Shown piece after piece: positions 10,838 through 23,400 of a DNA stretch of 64,000 nt. The notes beneath the pieces are model-generated. The model made no database searches. It was not told where the DNA came from and saw only the letters and a list, made by a program, of their open reading frames with translations. This DNA is from Cochliopodium minus (taxonomy: Eukaryota; Discosea; Himatismenida; Cochliopodiidae), in contig JAMYWO010000021.1 in the NCBI GenBank assembly GCA_024220525.1, forward strand, positions 64,972 to 128,971, read 5' to 3'. Position 1 is the first letter of the stretch. Every line of letters begins with the position of its first letter. The position numbers were made by a program, and so were the translations under genes.

Positions 10838-13482
10838 ATGAGAGAAAGATATACCATCAATCAACCCGCCAAATCATCTAATGCAGTTAGAATAGGAATC
10901 GTCATCTTTTTGGTGGCATTCATCGTTATGATTATCCTCCTCTTCAATTATAACTCCAAATTGGAGAATGAGAAGATTGAAAGGGAAATGGAAAGAGATC
11001 TCCTCACCAACAAGAATCAGGAGCTCACCAATCAGTTGGAGACCACTTCAAACGAATTGGCCAAATTATCTTCCAAAATGAAACGCAATGAACAAAATGA
11101 GAACGAAAAATTGAAAGTGGTGAATGAGATGGCAGAAATGAAATCCATTCATGAAAGGGAGATGCTTGGTAAAAAAAAAATTTGGAAAAAAAAAAGAAAT
11201 AATCCTCTTTCAAAAAAAAAATATCAAAATGTCCTTTCATCTCATTTCATAAATTGGGAATATTTTTCGATATATATCATTCTTGCCCTTACAAAAATAA
11301 AGTATATTGTATATTCACCTAAAATGATTAAAATAAAAACAAATTGATAAAAAATTCTATCACCATTTTCATTGAAAATGAAAGATAAAGGATATGATAG
11401 AACCCTATTTCAAAAAAAAAAAAAAAAGATTAATTATAACAAATCTTTTTTCTTTTATTTAGATTTGAGGAAGAAAATAGAAAATTTAGAGAAAGAAAAA
11501 GAGCAAGTAAACAATTCAGGAATCCAAAATAACAATAATGTGGTAATGAGAGAATTGGAACAACTTAAAGAGGAAGTTCAGAAAGAAAAATTAATGACTC
11601 AGTCTCTCAGAGAAGAGTTGGAAAAAGAGAAAAAATCATCCGAAAAATTGTCCAAAAAACTGAAAGAACAGATTGCTCTCAACAACAAAGCTTCAACTAA
11701 ATTTCTCGAAGAAAAAAACAAAAAGGATTCGATTGTGGAAGATGGTAAACACTAAAAAACAAAATTTGATAGTAAAAATATAGTAAATTAATGTTGAAAT
11801 TTTCTTAGTAAAAATAATTTATCATAGGATCAATACTTATCAATCTATATAAATAATAAAAAAAATAATTATTATGTGGAGTTCATTTAATTCAAAAAGT
11901 TTCAATTTATTAAACCTCAAATTAACTTTTTACATTTAAATTGAAAGGGAAAAGAGAAGAGAAAGAAAACAATATTGGAAATAAAAGAGAGGACAAAAAA
12001 GAGGACAAAGTAGAGAACATAACAGAGAATAAAGAAGAAGTAAAAGAGAAAAAGGCAGAGGAAACAAAAGAAAGCAAAGAGAAGAAAGAAAAAGAGAAAA
12101 ATAAAGTAGAAGAAACAAATGAAGCAAAAGAAAACAAAGAAGAAACCAAAACGGAAAAAACAAAAGTAACTAAAGAAGGAGCTAGCACAAATATCTCACC
12201 CGAAAAAAAAAAAGAAACAAATGAGTTAAAAGAAACAAAAGAAACAAAAGAAACAAAAGATAGAAAAGAAGAGGAAAAGGAAGAGGAGGAGAAAGAATCT
12301 TTTGAGAAAAAGACAAATGAAGAAGAATTCGAAAGTGAACCTGGTCAACTAAACATCCCTGATGATGAGGAATACTCTGATTTTGTTGATGTAAACGAAG
12401 TGGATCTCCCTACTTCTTCTGGCTCTACAACTAAGACGACCAAAAAGACCACTACCAGTCCCGACACTAAGACTGGTTCTACTTCTAATCCTGATTTCAA
12501 AACTAGTGCTGATTCCAAAACTAGTAATTTTGATGAAAAAATAGATTCCAAAACTACTAATCCTGATTCCAAAACTGGTTCAGATTCTGATAAAAAAACA
12601 GATTCCAAAACTAGTTCCCTTAACAATATAAAAAAAAGAGGGAAGAGTACAAGCGAACAAATTACTGGATCTCCTTCTGCTGATAAGAACTCTTCTTTTT
12701 CTAGAAAATATGGTGCTGCTGTCGCCGATAACAACAATAAAGAAACAAAAGAAAAAGAAACAGTAACAAATGGAGAGGAAGTGAAAAGAGGAAGAAGTGA
12801 TATAAACTTGGATGATGAAGTAAATGTAAATCATTTTTTGAAAGATAATGATAATGATGAAGATTTCAATAAAGTCGTGGATAAACTAGAAAAGTTTGGT
12901 AAACAAAAACCAGCAAAGAAAAGTGAAAAGTTTAGAGAGACTCTCAAGAACAAAAAAAAAGAATTAGATAAAAACAAAGATGATGAAGTTACTAAAACTC
13001 CAACACCTGAAGAAAGTAATGCTCCACAAAAAGAAGCAGAAAAAGTTACTAATGATCCCGCAAAAAAAGAAATAGAGGAAATTAAGATAGAAAACACTAA
13101 GGATAGTTTCAAAGAAGAAAGTATTGAAAGTGGGAAAATAAGATCTAGATTTACAAAAAATACTCCCACATCTGAGAAAAGTTCAAAAAAAGAGAATAAT
13201 GAAGAGAAAAAATCTTTTCCAATCGAAAGTAAGAAAAAAGAAACATCTCAGTTTTTAGAAGATGAACACTCCCTTTTCATGAAGGGATTAAAACAGAGAG
13301 AAAGAAAAGTTTATGCTCCTGCTTTTGGGAATAACCAATCTTTCCCAAAGCTAGAAAGCAAGAAAAAAGAAACATCGCAATTTAAAAAACCAAAAAATCA
13401 AGGTTTCCAAACAAAAAAAAGTGAAAATGAACCTGAATATGGTGAGGATAATTTTGACTTTAATGATCCAAGATATGCATAA
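10838..13482 (+). CDS. single-pass membrane protein with coiled coil and charged low-complexity tail
   Basis: Three exons (10838-11168, 11463-11744, 11948-13482) give 715 residues. I do not recognise a family. A short basic N-terminus precedes one hydrophobic helix (IGIVIFLVAFIVMIILLF, about residues 20-40). A long heptad-type coiled coil follows (about 45-200, KLENEKIEREMERDLL onward). About 500 residues rich in Lys, Glu, Thr and Ser come next, including a short patch of repeated DSKT-like segments, and the protein ends EPEYGEDNFDFNDPRYA. The topology suggests a type II membrane tether with a cytosolic rod. The tail composition weakens any homology claim. The gene converges on the AsnRS gene with 131 bp between stops. 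Confidence 0.75.
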
Positions 13483-13613
13483 GAAAATGATGGTTTTAAA
13501 AATTAAATTAAAAAAATTATTTATAAATGTTTTTTTTTTTTTGAATAATTTTAATATAAATTAAATTTGGATGAAAAGAAAAACATTTATCCCAAACAAG
13601 GAGAATCAAAAAA

Positions 13614-15582
13614 TCACCAAGAAATGTTTCCAGGAGTTCTAGGATAAGGAATGACATCTCTAATATTGAGAAGACCAGTGACAAGAAGCAAAAGACGTTC
13701 AAAACCGAGACCAAAACCAGCATGTGGGACAGAACCATACTTACGAATATCAAGATACCATTCCAATTCCTTAATGTCCATTTTCAACTCTTCCATTCTC
13801 TTAACTAATTTTTCATAACTGTTTTCACGAACAGATCCTCCAATGACTTCTCCGATACCAGGGCAGAGGATATCCATAGCTTGGACGGTCTTTCCGTCTT
13901 CGTTTTGCTTCATGTAGAAGGACTTGATTTCCTTAGGGTAGTTAAAGACGATAGTAGGCTTTCCGTAAACTTTCTCGCAGAGATATTTTTCGTGTTCGGA
14001 AGCGAAATCAACTCCCCAAAACACTGGTTTATCCTTTTCAAATTCTACTTTCTTTTCACTTTTGAAAAAAAAAAAAATGTTTAGAAAAATAAAAAATTAA
14101 ATTCAAACGAGTTTGAAAAGAAAATATTTTTTTTACCTGATATGAGTTTCAAGCAATTTAACAGCATCAGTGTAAGAAATACGAGCGAAAGGAGAAGAGA
14201 GAATGTTCTTCAAACGATCAATCAAACCCTTGGAAACAAAGGAGTTCAAGCTTTCGAGATCATCTAAACAAGTTTCAAAACAGTACTTGATGCAAAACTT
14301 CAAGTAGTCTTCTGCCAAGTTCATGTCATCTTCCAACTCTCCGAAAGCAAACTCTGGTTCAATCATCCAGAATTCTGCAAGATGGCGTGTTGTGTTGGAG
14401 TTTTCTGCACGGAAGGTTGGTCCAAAGGTATAAACGCTGGACATGGAGCAAGCAAAAGGTTCTACGTTAAGTTGTCCTGAAACTGTCAAGTTTGCTTCCT
14501 TTCCGAAAAAGTCTTTTAAAAAGAAGAAAAAATTAGAATCAATTTAAAATTGAAAAAAGTTTGATGGTTAAGTTAATTTAAAAAACAAAGATACTGCAAA
14601 TAATTTTATAAAGAAATTTTTACCTTGAGTGTAATCAATTTCGTCAGAAAGTTCTTCGTTGGTAGGTCCAACTTTTTCAGTGGTTTCGACAGGAGGTTGT
14701 TCTTTTTTCTTTTTGGTGTTCTTTTCATCTCTTTGTTTCTTTTGCAACTTGTTTGGGATCTTGGAGAACTTTCCTGGCTTCAAAAGAGTGGAAATGTGGA
14801 ACATCTCCCCAGCACCTATAAAAAGGATAAAAAGATTATGAGATCAAAGATTAGATTAAAAATGTCAGTAAATTAATAAAATGTAAAGAAGCAAAATTAA
14901 ATTAATTTTGGTTTTAAAATTTATTTAGAAGAAATCTTAAAATATATAATGAAAAATTTTAAAAGTATTGGTAATGTTTCATTTTTATAAGGGTTAATAT
15001 AAATCGTGATTTGAATTTACCTTCACAATCAGATGCAGTGATGATGGGAGTATGAATATAAAAGAAACCTCTATCATTAAAGAATTTATGGGTAGCAAAA
15101 GCACATGCATTTCTCAATCTGACGACAGAAGAGAAAACTTTGGTTCTAGGTCTCAAATGGCAATGTTCTCTCAAAGTCTCCAAACTGATCTTGGTCTTGG
15201 CAATAGGATAGGTCTCAGGATTCTCTACTTCACCAATGATAGTGAGGGTTTGTGCTTGTAATTCGATCAATTGTCCCTTTGCAGGTGATTTTACAAGTTT
15301 ACCAGTCACCTTGATGGATGCTCCTGTCTTTGCTTTTACCAATACATTTGCAAAGCTTCCTTTTTCAATTTCATTTGCTTCATTGACGATGATTTGGAGC
15401 CCTCCTGAGCATGATCCATCGTTGATATGAATGAATGATTCGTTCTTTTGTTCTCTTGTTGTCATGATCCACCCGAAGCAGGTCACTTCCTTTCCAAACA
15501 AGCTTTCTACGTTTTCATGTCTCACAATAGATTTAATTGTATCTCTGTTTTGTTTGAACTTATATTCTACGTTTATATCCAT
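13614..15582 (-). CDS. NARS1: asparaginyl-tRNA synthetase, cytosolic type
   Basis: Four exons (15021-15582, 14624-14815, 14137-14512, 13614-14058) close in phase to 524 residues, stop TGA. The enzyme charges tRNA-Asn (class IIb). The N-terminal OB-fold anticodon-binding domain ([30 protein letters not shown]) is followed by the catalytic core: [30 protein letters not shown], motif 2 around [15 protein letters not shown], and motif 3 [13 protein letters not shown] Lys-rich insert of about 50 residues lies between the GAGEMF and YTQ elements, at the position where eukaryotic AsnRS varies. No targeting peptide is seen. The gene is complete. Confidence 0.97.
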
Positions 15583-16002
15583 TTCTTTTTATTTATTTAT
15601 TACAATTTTATTTTCAAAAGAGATTTGTTTGTGTACAAATATATATTTAAGTATTGGATAGATTATATTTTACAGTATTTTTTTTTTTTTTACCTCAATA
15701 TTTTTTGCAAAGGGATTTTTTGATCTCTTTCTATTTTTTTTTTATTTTTTGATATATTTCTCATAAATCAAATTAAACAACTCAATCAAGCAAAATGATA
15801 ACTATTCCTCATTAAAATGCATTTCAAATTTTTTTACTTTTTAAATTTATTTGTTTTAGTTTTGAAATATTAAAAAAATCTTGTTCATTTTTGATCATTA
15901 AAAAAAATTGTATTATAGTTAATAATGGCTGGAAAGATTGGTATTCATCAAATCAATCTTCAAAAAAATATTCATTAATCCTTTCATATTATTTGAATTA
16001 AC
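15583..16002. other. divergent promoter region of AsnRS and TIM14
   Basis: A 420-bp AT-rich spacer separates two divergent genes. A 17-codon ORF starting at the ATG near 15925 lies upstream of TIM14 and could be an upstream ORF in its leader. Nothing else is recognisable. Confidence 0.45.
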
Positions 16003-16347
16003 ATGATAGGAGTTATGTTGGTTGGAATATTTACTGTATCATTTGCTGGGAGAATTGCATATAAAGCTATCCAGAAAATAAATATGGAAGGATCGAAAAT
16101 GGGATGGAGAAAATTGATGCTGAAATATCCAGGTGGGTTTGATGAAGTGATGTCAAAAGCAGAAGCATCAAAAATATTGAATATTGGAAAAAATTCAACA
16201 GAAGAAGAAATAAAGATAGCTCATAGAAAAATGATGAAATTGAATCATCCTGATAAAGGAGGATCACAATATATCTCTGTAAAAATAAATGAAGCAAAAT
16301 CGGTGTTATTGGAGAATAAATCATTCAATGATAAAAACACATTCTAG
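16003..16347 (+). CDS. PAM18: TIM14/Pam18 J-protein of the mitochondrial import motor
   Basis: Single exon, 114 residues. Pam18 stimulates mtHsp70 ATPase at the TIM23 channel, with its J domain on the matrix side. An N-terminal membrane helix (VMLVGIFTVSFAG) is followed by AYKAIQKI and a C-terminal J domain. The J domain has SKAEASKILNIGKNSTEEEI, HRKMMKLNHPDKGGS with the essential HPD triad, and KINEAKSVLL. The length and the TM-then-J order are typical for the family. The gene is intron-free, unlike most neighbours, and converges on the BET gene. Confidence 0.95.
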   Translation: MIGVMLVGIFTVSFAGRIAYKAIQKINMEGSKMGWRKLMLKYPGGFDEVMSKAEASKILNIGKNSTEEEIKIAHRKMMKLNHPDKGGSQYISVKINEAKSVLLENKSFNDKNTF

Positions 16348-16574
16348 TGATCATTTTTTTGAGTATAAAAGTGGATAAAAAAAAAATAGCAAAAAAAAAA
16401 CTTGTTTAATAAAAAAAGATTTTAATCATCCATTTTCAAAATTCTTTATTATATACATAACATGGAGGTTTATTCTTTATTCAAAGATGAAAAAGATTCT
16501 TTTTAAATAACAAAAAATATTTTTATCTAACATTAAATTTTCCATATTATAATCACCCAAATGAAAAAAAAAGC

Positions 16575-19333
16575 TCAATTGTATAATGATTTCTCAAAAC
16601 TTTCAATCAGATCATGCTGATCCTGAAGATCAACAGTTTTCTCAGAAAGTTCCAACTCTTGGATAGCCCTCAATCTTTCTTGCTCACGCTTAGATTCATG
16701 CTCCATACGCTCCTTCTCCTGCTCCTCCAACAACATCCTCTCCTTCTCCCTCTTCTCCTTATCAATCAACTCCAACTTTTCCCTTTTCTCCCTTTCTTGT
16801 CTCTCCTTCTCTTGTCTGATCTTGACTTCTTGGAGCTCCCTCTCCTTTTCCTTTTGTTTGTTGATAGTTTCTCTGTTTTGCAACTTTTTCCACAACTCGC
16901 CGCTTTTATCAAAAGGTTGGTTAGAGTTGGAATCGTTGTTGATGGTGGTGTTATCATCACCAAGATTCCATGAAGCAATGTTTTTGATAACTACGCCATC
17001 TTTTTTACCATTGTTGGTGTTACTGTTGCCAAGATTACTGTTGTTGTTGCTCAGTGTGGAGGAGAGATATTGAGAAGAGTTGTGCATGAATCCGCTGTCA
17101 AAGGAGACAGAAGGAGGATTATTGGTAGGAACAATCTGTAATTCATCATTTTCATCTTCACTGGACATGAAATCGGAATCAGAAATGGAATTCTCGTCGT
17201 TCATGAAAATGTCATTAGGATCGATGTTCTTCTTCTTTTGATTCTTTTTGACAGGCAAAGAAAGAGGAACATCAATGGGAGGTGGTACAGGTCTTCCTTC
17301 CATCGTAGCGAGCTCTCTTTCCAATTCTCTGATATTGGAAGAAGTAGCATGAGCAGCTTCAATGACCAACAACTGTTTATCTTCGATGGTGATATTCTCA
17401 GGAGAATCACGAGGTTTTTTGGTGGATCTTTTCTTTTTAGTGTTGCAACTCTTTACAAATCTTTCGAGATGTCTAAGTGTAATGGCATCCAAAGCATCTA
17501 TATCGATTTCAATCTCATCAGGTGCAGTGTTGTTAGCCAACTCTGGCATTCTCTCCGATATGATCTTGACTACCTCGCCCAAGCTGTCCCCATCCAAATT
17601 GTTGATTTGCAAGGAAAGATCATGTTTCTCCTTGAAGGTCATAGGACGAGCATCCTCCTTCTTGAGGGTGACAGGAGTTTTCTTAGGAGCGACTTTGGGA
17701 GTAGATTTTGGCTTTTTCTTTGGGGAAGTAGGTTTTTCTTTCTTTTGTTTTTTTTTCATCTTTTCCATCTCGTCTTTAAGTTCAATCAATTTCTCATTGA
17801 GATTGAGGATGGTTTTCTCCATCTCTTTGTTTTTGGGAGCATCATCTTCATCGATGGTGATGTTGGAAGATTTTGTCAAGCTTTTTCTTCTTGTGGAGGT
17901 TTTGGTAGGAGTAGGAGTGGGGAGCACTTTCTCTTCTTTCTTTTTGACTGCAGGAGATTTCTTTACTGCGGTTGGAGCACCTGGCTTCTTCTTTGGTGCG
18001 GTTTTTTTCTTTTTATCAGGAGTGAAATCATCATCATCTTCATCTTCTAATCCAGCAGATAGAGTTTTGAAAGTATTACTCAAATGGGTGGCATAACCTC
18101 CTATCTCTGAATTCACCCCATTGTATTTCCAGCAATTGTCGAACACCAATTCGATATCACTAACAAATTCGCTCACTTCAGAGTATTGATCTGACTCCAA
18201 TGTTTTTTTGATGGTGCCAAAGTCCATAGGCTCCTTAATTTTCTTGGGATAATCTGGAATTTTGAAATATTCATAATCAACAGGGATATTGAAAGGAATA
18301 GCAAGTTTATTTTCCATCAAAACCTCCAAGATCTTTTTGCATCTCTCAAACTTTTCGCTTTTGTTCTTTTGTTTGCTGGTGGCGATCTTTTTTGGTGCTT
18401 CTTTCTTTGGCTCCTTCTTTACAACCTCTTCCTTCTTCTTTACCTCTTTCTTAACAGCAGTCGGCTCCTTCTTCGCTTCTTTCTTTGGAGCCTCCTTCTT
18501 CACTTCTTTCTTTGTTTCCTTCTTCGCTACTTTTTTGGGTGCTTCTTTCTTGACAGCGGTCACTTCTTTTTTAGGTTTTTTCTTTTCAGGAGCCTCCGGT
18601 TTTACCTTTGGTTCCTTCTTTACGACTTTTGTCTCTTTTTTCACCACCTTCTTTTCTACAACCTTCTTTTTTACAGGTTTGGTTACTGTTTTGATAGGTG
18701 GAATGTTGACAGTACTGGGAGTGATTGGAGGAACGATTTTGGGAACCACTTTGGGATATTTTGAAAGGATTTTATCCAGAAGCTCTATTTCTTGATCCAA
18801 GCATTCTTTCTTCTTTTTTAGAAGTATTAATTTTTGTTGTTTAATTTGTTCCCTTTTCTCCTTCATCTTATTTGTTTCCTCTTGATTTTCTATTATTGTT
18901 AGATTTTCTGGTGCTTTGGTGCTGAGATCTATATCATCTTGCATTTCATCATGAAAAGAATTTTCTGCGATTGTGAAATTCTCATTTATTTCAGACTTTG
19001 TCTTTTTATTTTTGTTTCCATAGAATTCTTCATCTTGCTTCCTTTTCTTCATATTTTCATTATATTCATTGTTTATATCTCTTTAAATTTTTTTTTGAAT
19101 GAAAAATAAAAAATTAAATAAAAAAAAAAATTGAAGATGTATAAAATTTGATTGAATGTATAATTAAAAAATAAATAAAAAAATGTATATTTTTTTTCTT
19201 ACATTTGTTGTGGATCATTATTATACATGAAAGGATCAATTTCTAAACCATTGGAATGTTCTTTGTAAGAACCATTGTTTGAATTTGTAAATGACGAATT
19301 GTATGATGGATTATTGGAGTTATTATTATCCAT
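16575..19333 (-). CDS. BET-family bromodomain + ET domain chromatin reader
   Basis: A short 5' exon beginning at the ATG at 19331-19333 joins in phase to a long exon ending at 16575 (TGA), giving about 878 residues. A single bromodomain (about 290-387) shows PFNIPVDYEYFKIPDYP, IKEPMDFGTIKK, VFDNCWKYN, the acetyl-lysine-binding fold including its Asn. The ET domain (about 520-590) shows RPMTFKEKHDLS, NNTAPDEIEIDID and LRHLERFVKSC. Between and around them lie Lys/Ala/Pro-rich repeats (KKEAPKK, VVKKEPK) and a C-terminal Glu/Arg coiled coil. One bromodomain plus ET resembles plant GTE proteins rather than animal two-bromodomain BRD2/3/4. The protein should bind acetylated histones and recruit transcription factors in the nucleus. 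Confidence 0.93.
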
Positions 19334-20458
19334 TATTATTATTTTACTATTAAATAAATAAATTTAAAGATAATAAAAAAAAAATGTGTTTGGTATACGT
19401 TTTTTTGAAGTTATTTAATTGGTTTTTTGGATTAATTTATAAATAAAGGTGATATTTGTATGATTTGATTTCTATTTCTCTTCTCTACAAATTTTTCTTT
19501 CAATTTCTCCTTTTCAATTAGAGAATATTTTAATTACTTTTTGATCGTTATTTTTATTTTATGATCGTTATTTTGTGTTCAGAATAAATATTAAAAAAAA
19601 AAATTTTCTCTTTCAAAGTCTTTTTTTCTTTTTATCTCGTTTGAATAAAAAAGAAAAAAAATTTTTGTTGTTGATTTTTTTTTTTTTTTTTTTATATTTT
19701 ATTCTTTTTTTTTATTTTTTATTTATTTATTATTTTTTTTTTTTACTCAAAATTTACACAACACTACTTTATTACAAAAACGTACTCAAAATAAATAAAT
19801 AAAAAAACAATTTTTAAAAAATATAATAATAGTCTTAAAATAATTTATAGTTGGGAAAAAGATGGAAGACAGTATCAAAGAATATATGGGGAAAAAATGA
19901 TAAAGAATGATGTCCATATTCCTATATTAAAAGAAAAATTAGTAATTAATTTAATAAAATAGAAGAAATGAGTTGTTTTGAAATATTTGCTCGTTTTTTT
20001 TTAGGATAAATATCTATATTAATTTTTTTTTTTTCATATTAAAGATTCAAGAATTCTTTTTATTTTTTTTACTTGGGAAGGGATAATTTTTAAAAAATCA
20101 AATTAATTTTGGTTGATTTCAATCATTATTTTAGGATGCCGTGAATCAAATAATATCAAAAATCCAAATGATTGGAATTTTTTATATTTTTGAAAAGTAT
20201 TTTTTTTTTTATTATATTCTTTTCACTTATTTTATTTATCTTTTTTAAAAATAGAACAAAAAGAATCAACCATAAAAAGGAGGAACAATTTGTAAGGATT
20301 TTTAAAAAGAGAGTAAGGAATATTACATTAAAATGTTTAAAGTATAGAAAAATATGAAATTGAATTAAATTTGAATTAAAAAAAAAAATAAAAAAATAAA
20401 GGATCACTGTTTTTTAAAATTAATTAGATTTTTTATTTGAATAAATACTTTATATAAT
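19334..20458. other. long intergenic stretch, no gene seen
   Basis: About 1.1 kb of very AT-rich sequence separates the start of the BET gene from the 3' end of POLRMT. The open frames here translate to Phe/Leu/Ile runs and look like chance. I see no exon with usual codon composition, no tRNA fold and no repeat array. Confidence 0.6.
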
Positions 20459-23400
20459 TTAATGAAAAAAGTAGGTGCTCTTTTGAACTTCTGTTAAATC
20501 AAGATCTCCTTTTTCAGGAACGGGTGGAAACTCAATGTTGTCATAAGTTCTGACGAAATGATCCCTGAGTTGGTGTAAAAGAGGTTGTTGATGTAATTGT
20601 ACAAATTGTTCTCTCAAAATTTCATTCATTCTTTCTGCATTGCAAGGATGGCACCAATAACTGTCATGGACACTACTAAAAGTGATTCCTATAAAAAAAA
20701 ATAAAATTCAAAAAAATTAAAAAATAAAATTAAAAAAATAAAAAATAAAATAATTTAAATGAAAATAATTAAATTTAAATTTAAACAATTAAAAATAATG
20801 TTGTATTAGTTACCTTCTTGGTTGCAAGCCATAGCTGTCAACATCATGTGAGTGGAGTCCAGAGAGTGGACATAGTTGGGAGGAAATGCAGATTTTTGTC
20901 TGGCAATACTGATAGGCAATTTATCATTATCACTTTCCAAAACAATAATTTGAACCTTTAAAAAAATTAAATTAAAATAAAATTGAAAAAATCAGAATTA
21001 AAATGAATTAAAAATTAAAATTAAAATTAAAAATTAAATTAAAAATTAAATTAAAAATTAAAATAAAAATTAAAATTAAAATTAAAATTAAATATTAAAA
21101 TTAAAAATTAAAATTAAAAATTAAACTTAAATATTAATATTAAAATTAAAAATTAAAATTAAATATTAAAATTAAAAATTAAAATTAAAAATTAAAATTA
21201 AAAATTGAAAATTAAATGTAAAATTTTTTTCTTTTAAAAAAGTAAAAAAACTTACAACAGTTTTGATCGCTTTGTCACCCATTTTTCTGTAAGGTTGTAC
21301 AACGGGAAGACCCAATGGAGTAACCCAATAAACAGGTTTGCCTTGAGTAGCGATGAGCTTGGAACAAGTGGCAAGCCATTCCATGATGTTTCTGGCAACT
21401 TTGAACATTTCTCTCAATGCCTCGAATGTCAAAGTAGCTAAATAATAAGATGCTTTGAACAATTCAGAGTCGTCATTTGTGGTCATGTCAAAACCTTGAA
21501 CTATTTTTTTTTTAATTTTTTTTTTAATTTTTTTTTTTTAATTTTTTTTTTTTAATTTTTTTTTTTTTTAAAATTTTTATCATTTTTAAAAAAAAGTTCA
21601 TCTATATTTTAAATCATTGATAATTTTTTAATAATTTTTAAATAATTTTTTAATTTTTAAACAATTGTTTTTTTTTTACTTTTAACTGCTTTCATTGCAT
21701 TCAAAATTTGTTTTCTGGCACCAGGCATGGTAACACCATACACACTTGTCATAACAGTTTGCTTCAAAATTTTTCTGACAATTTTTCCTTTCAATTTTTG
21801 AGCGATAGGATCTCCATTGAGTGCATCTCTATCCACTATTTTAGAGACAATAGCTGCAACACCTGAGTAAACATCCTGTGGTTTGTCAGAAGGTAAAAGA
21901 TTGACTTGTTGGGCTCCCAAGATATCCCCTCCTGTATTTTTTTTTGATTTTTTTAATATTTTTTTATTGTTTTTCAATATTTTTTAATATTTTTAATTTT
22001 TCATTTTTTTATTTTTTGATATTTTTTATTTTTCATTTTTTATTTTTTTTTCATTTTCCAAGATTTTTTTATTGTTTTTCATAATTTTTTTTTTTTACAT
22101 TTTTTTAAAATTTTTTGATTTTTTTTTTCACAATTTTTTTTTATAATTTTTTTGACATTTTTTTTTGATTTATTTTATTTTTATTTTAGGATTATCATTA
22201 TTTTTTAACCTAACGCAGCATAATGTTGCAATCCGTTGCAACTTCCATCTTGGTGAACGGGCAAGTGGGTGATGTATTCTTCGACATTACCGGACTCCAA
22301 AGCCTTCTTGATTTCAAAACAAGTAGCCAAACATTGCCATGGCTCCTCTGCTTTTAGCCACCATTTATTACCTTTTTTTTTAAAAAATTAATTTAAGAAT
22401 AAACTTTAAAAATTTAAGAATAAAATTTAAAGAAAAAGTTTTAAAAAAATTAATCAAGAAAATTTAAAATAAAATTAAGGAAAAAGTTTTCAATAGCATT
22501 TTAAAAGTTTAAATTAAAAATATTTTAATATTCAAAAAATTTTTAAAAATTTAACTTTAATTTTTTTTATTTACCTGACAATGGATTGGTTGCACTATCG
22601 AATATACTGTCCATGTTGTCATCAGTAAATTTGATTCTTTCTTCGAAGGAGACTTTGTTAATACCACAAAGATTGGACAAGTGAATCTTGAGCCAGTTGA
22701 GACCATTTTTACCCAATGGTTTTCCTTCGTGAAAAAGCAACAAACTTCTGCAAAGATCGTTACCTGATTATATAAAAAAAAGGTTTGTTTTTTTTAAAAA
22801 ATAAATAAATAAAGTTTGTTTTTTATGATTATAAATGAAAGTTTTATCAAATTAATATTGTTTTTTTAAATTAAAAAATAAGAAATGACATTTTTTAAAA
22901 AACAATTAATAATTTAATATTAACTTTTTTAAACGATGTTAACAAAAATAATCTAATTAATAATTTGAATAGAAAAATTTCTTTTCTTTACCCATTTGGT
23001 TAAGATAAGGGGGAATTGGATAAGCTCTTCCTCTAAAATCGACATTGTGAGGAAAATAAAAAGGAACGTTTTTGAATTCATGAGCTACTGCAAGTTTATA
23101 GTTGGTCTCACATCTCAAACCGTGTCTATCCCAGTTGAGCTGTCTGATGTTTTTCTCTTGGTTGAACCATCTCCTTTTCTCCATTTTGAAAGTCTCAAAG
23201 TCAGGAGGAGCAGGGATATCAATGTTAGAGTGAGTTGGCAAATCTGCAATACCTCCTCCGTTTTTCCAAGCCTCATCTTTGTTAATTCAAATGAAAGTTT
23301 TGAAAATTTAATTAAAATTAATTAATAACATTAAAATTATGATTATTTAAAAGAAATAACAATCAATTAAAGATTAATAATTAGAATTTTTTTTTTTTTT

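Noticed and set aside
17238-18795. Long plus-strand open frames opposite the BET gene
   Set aside because: They mirror the Lys/Glu/Pro-rich coding strand, and no family motif is visible in them.
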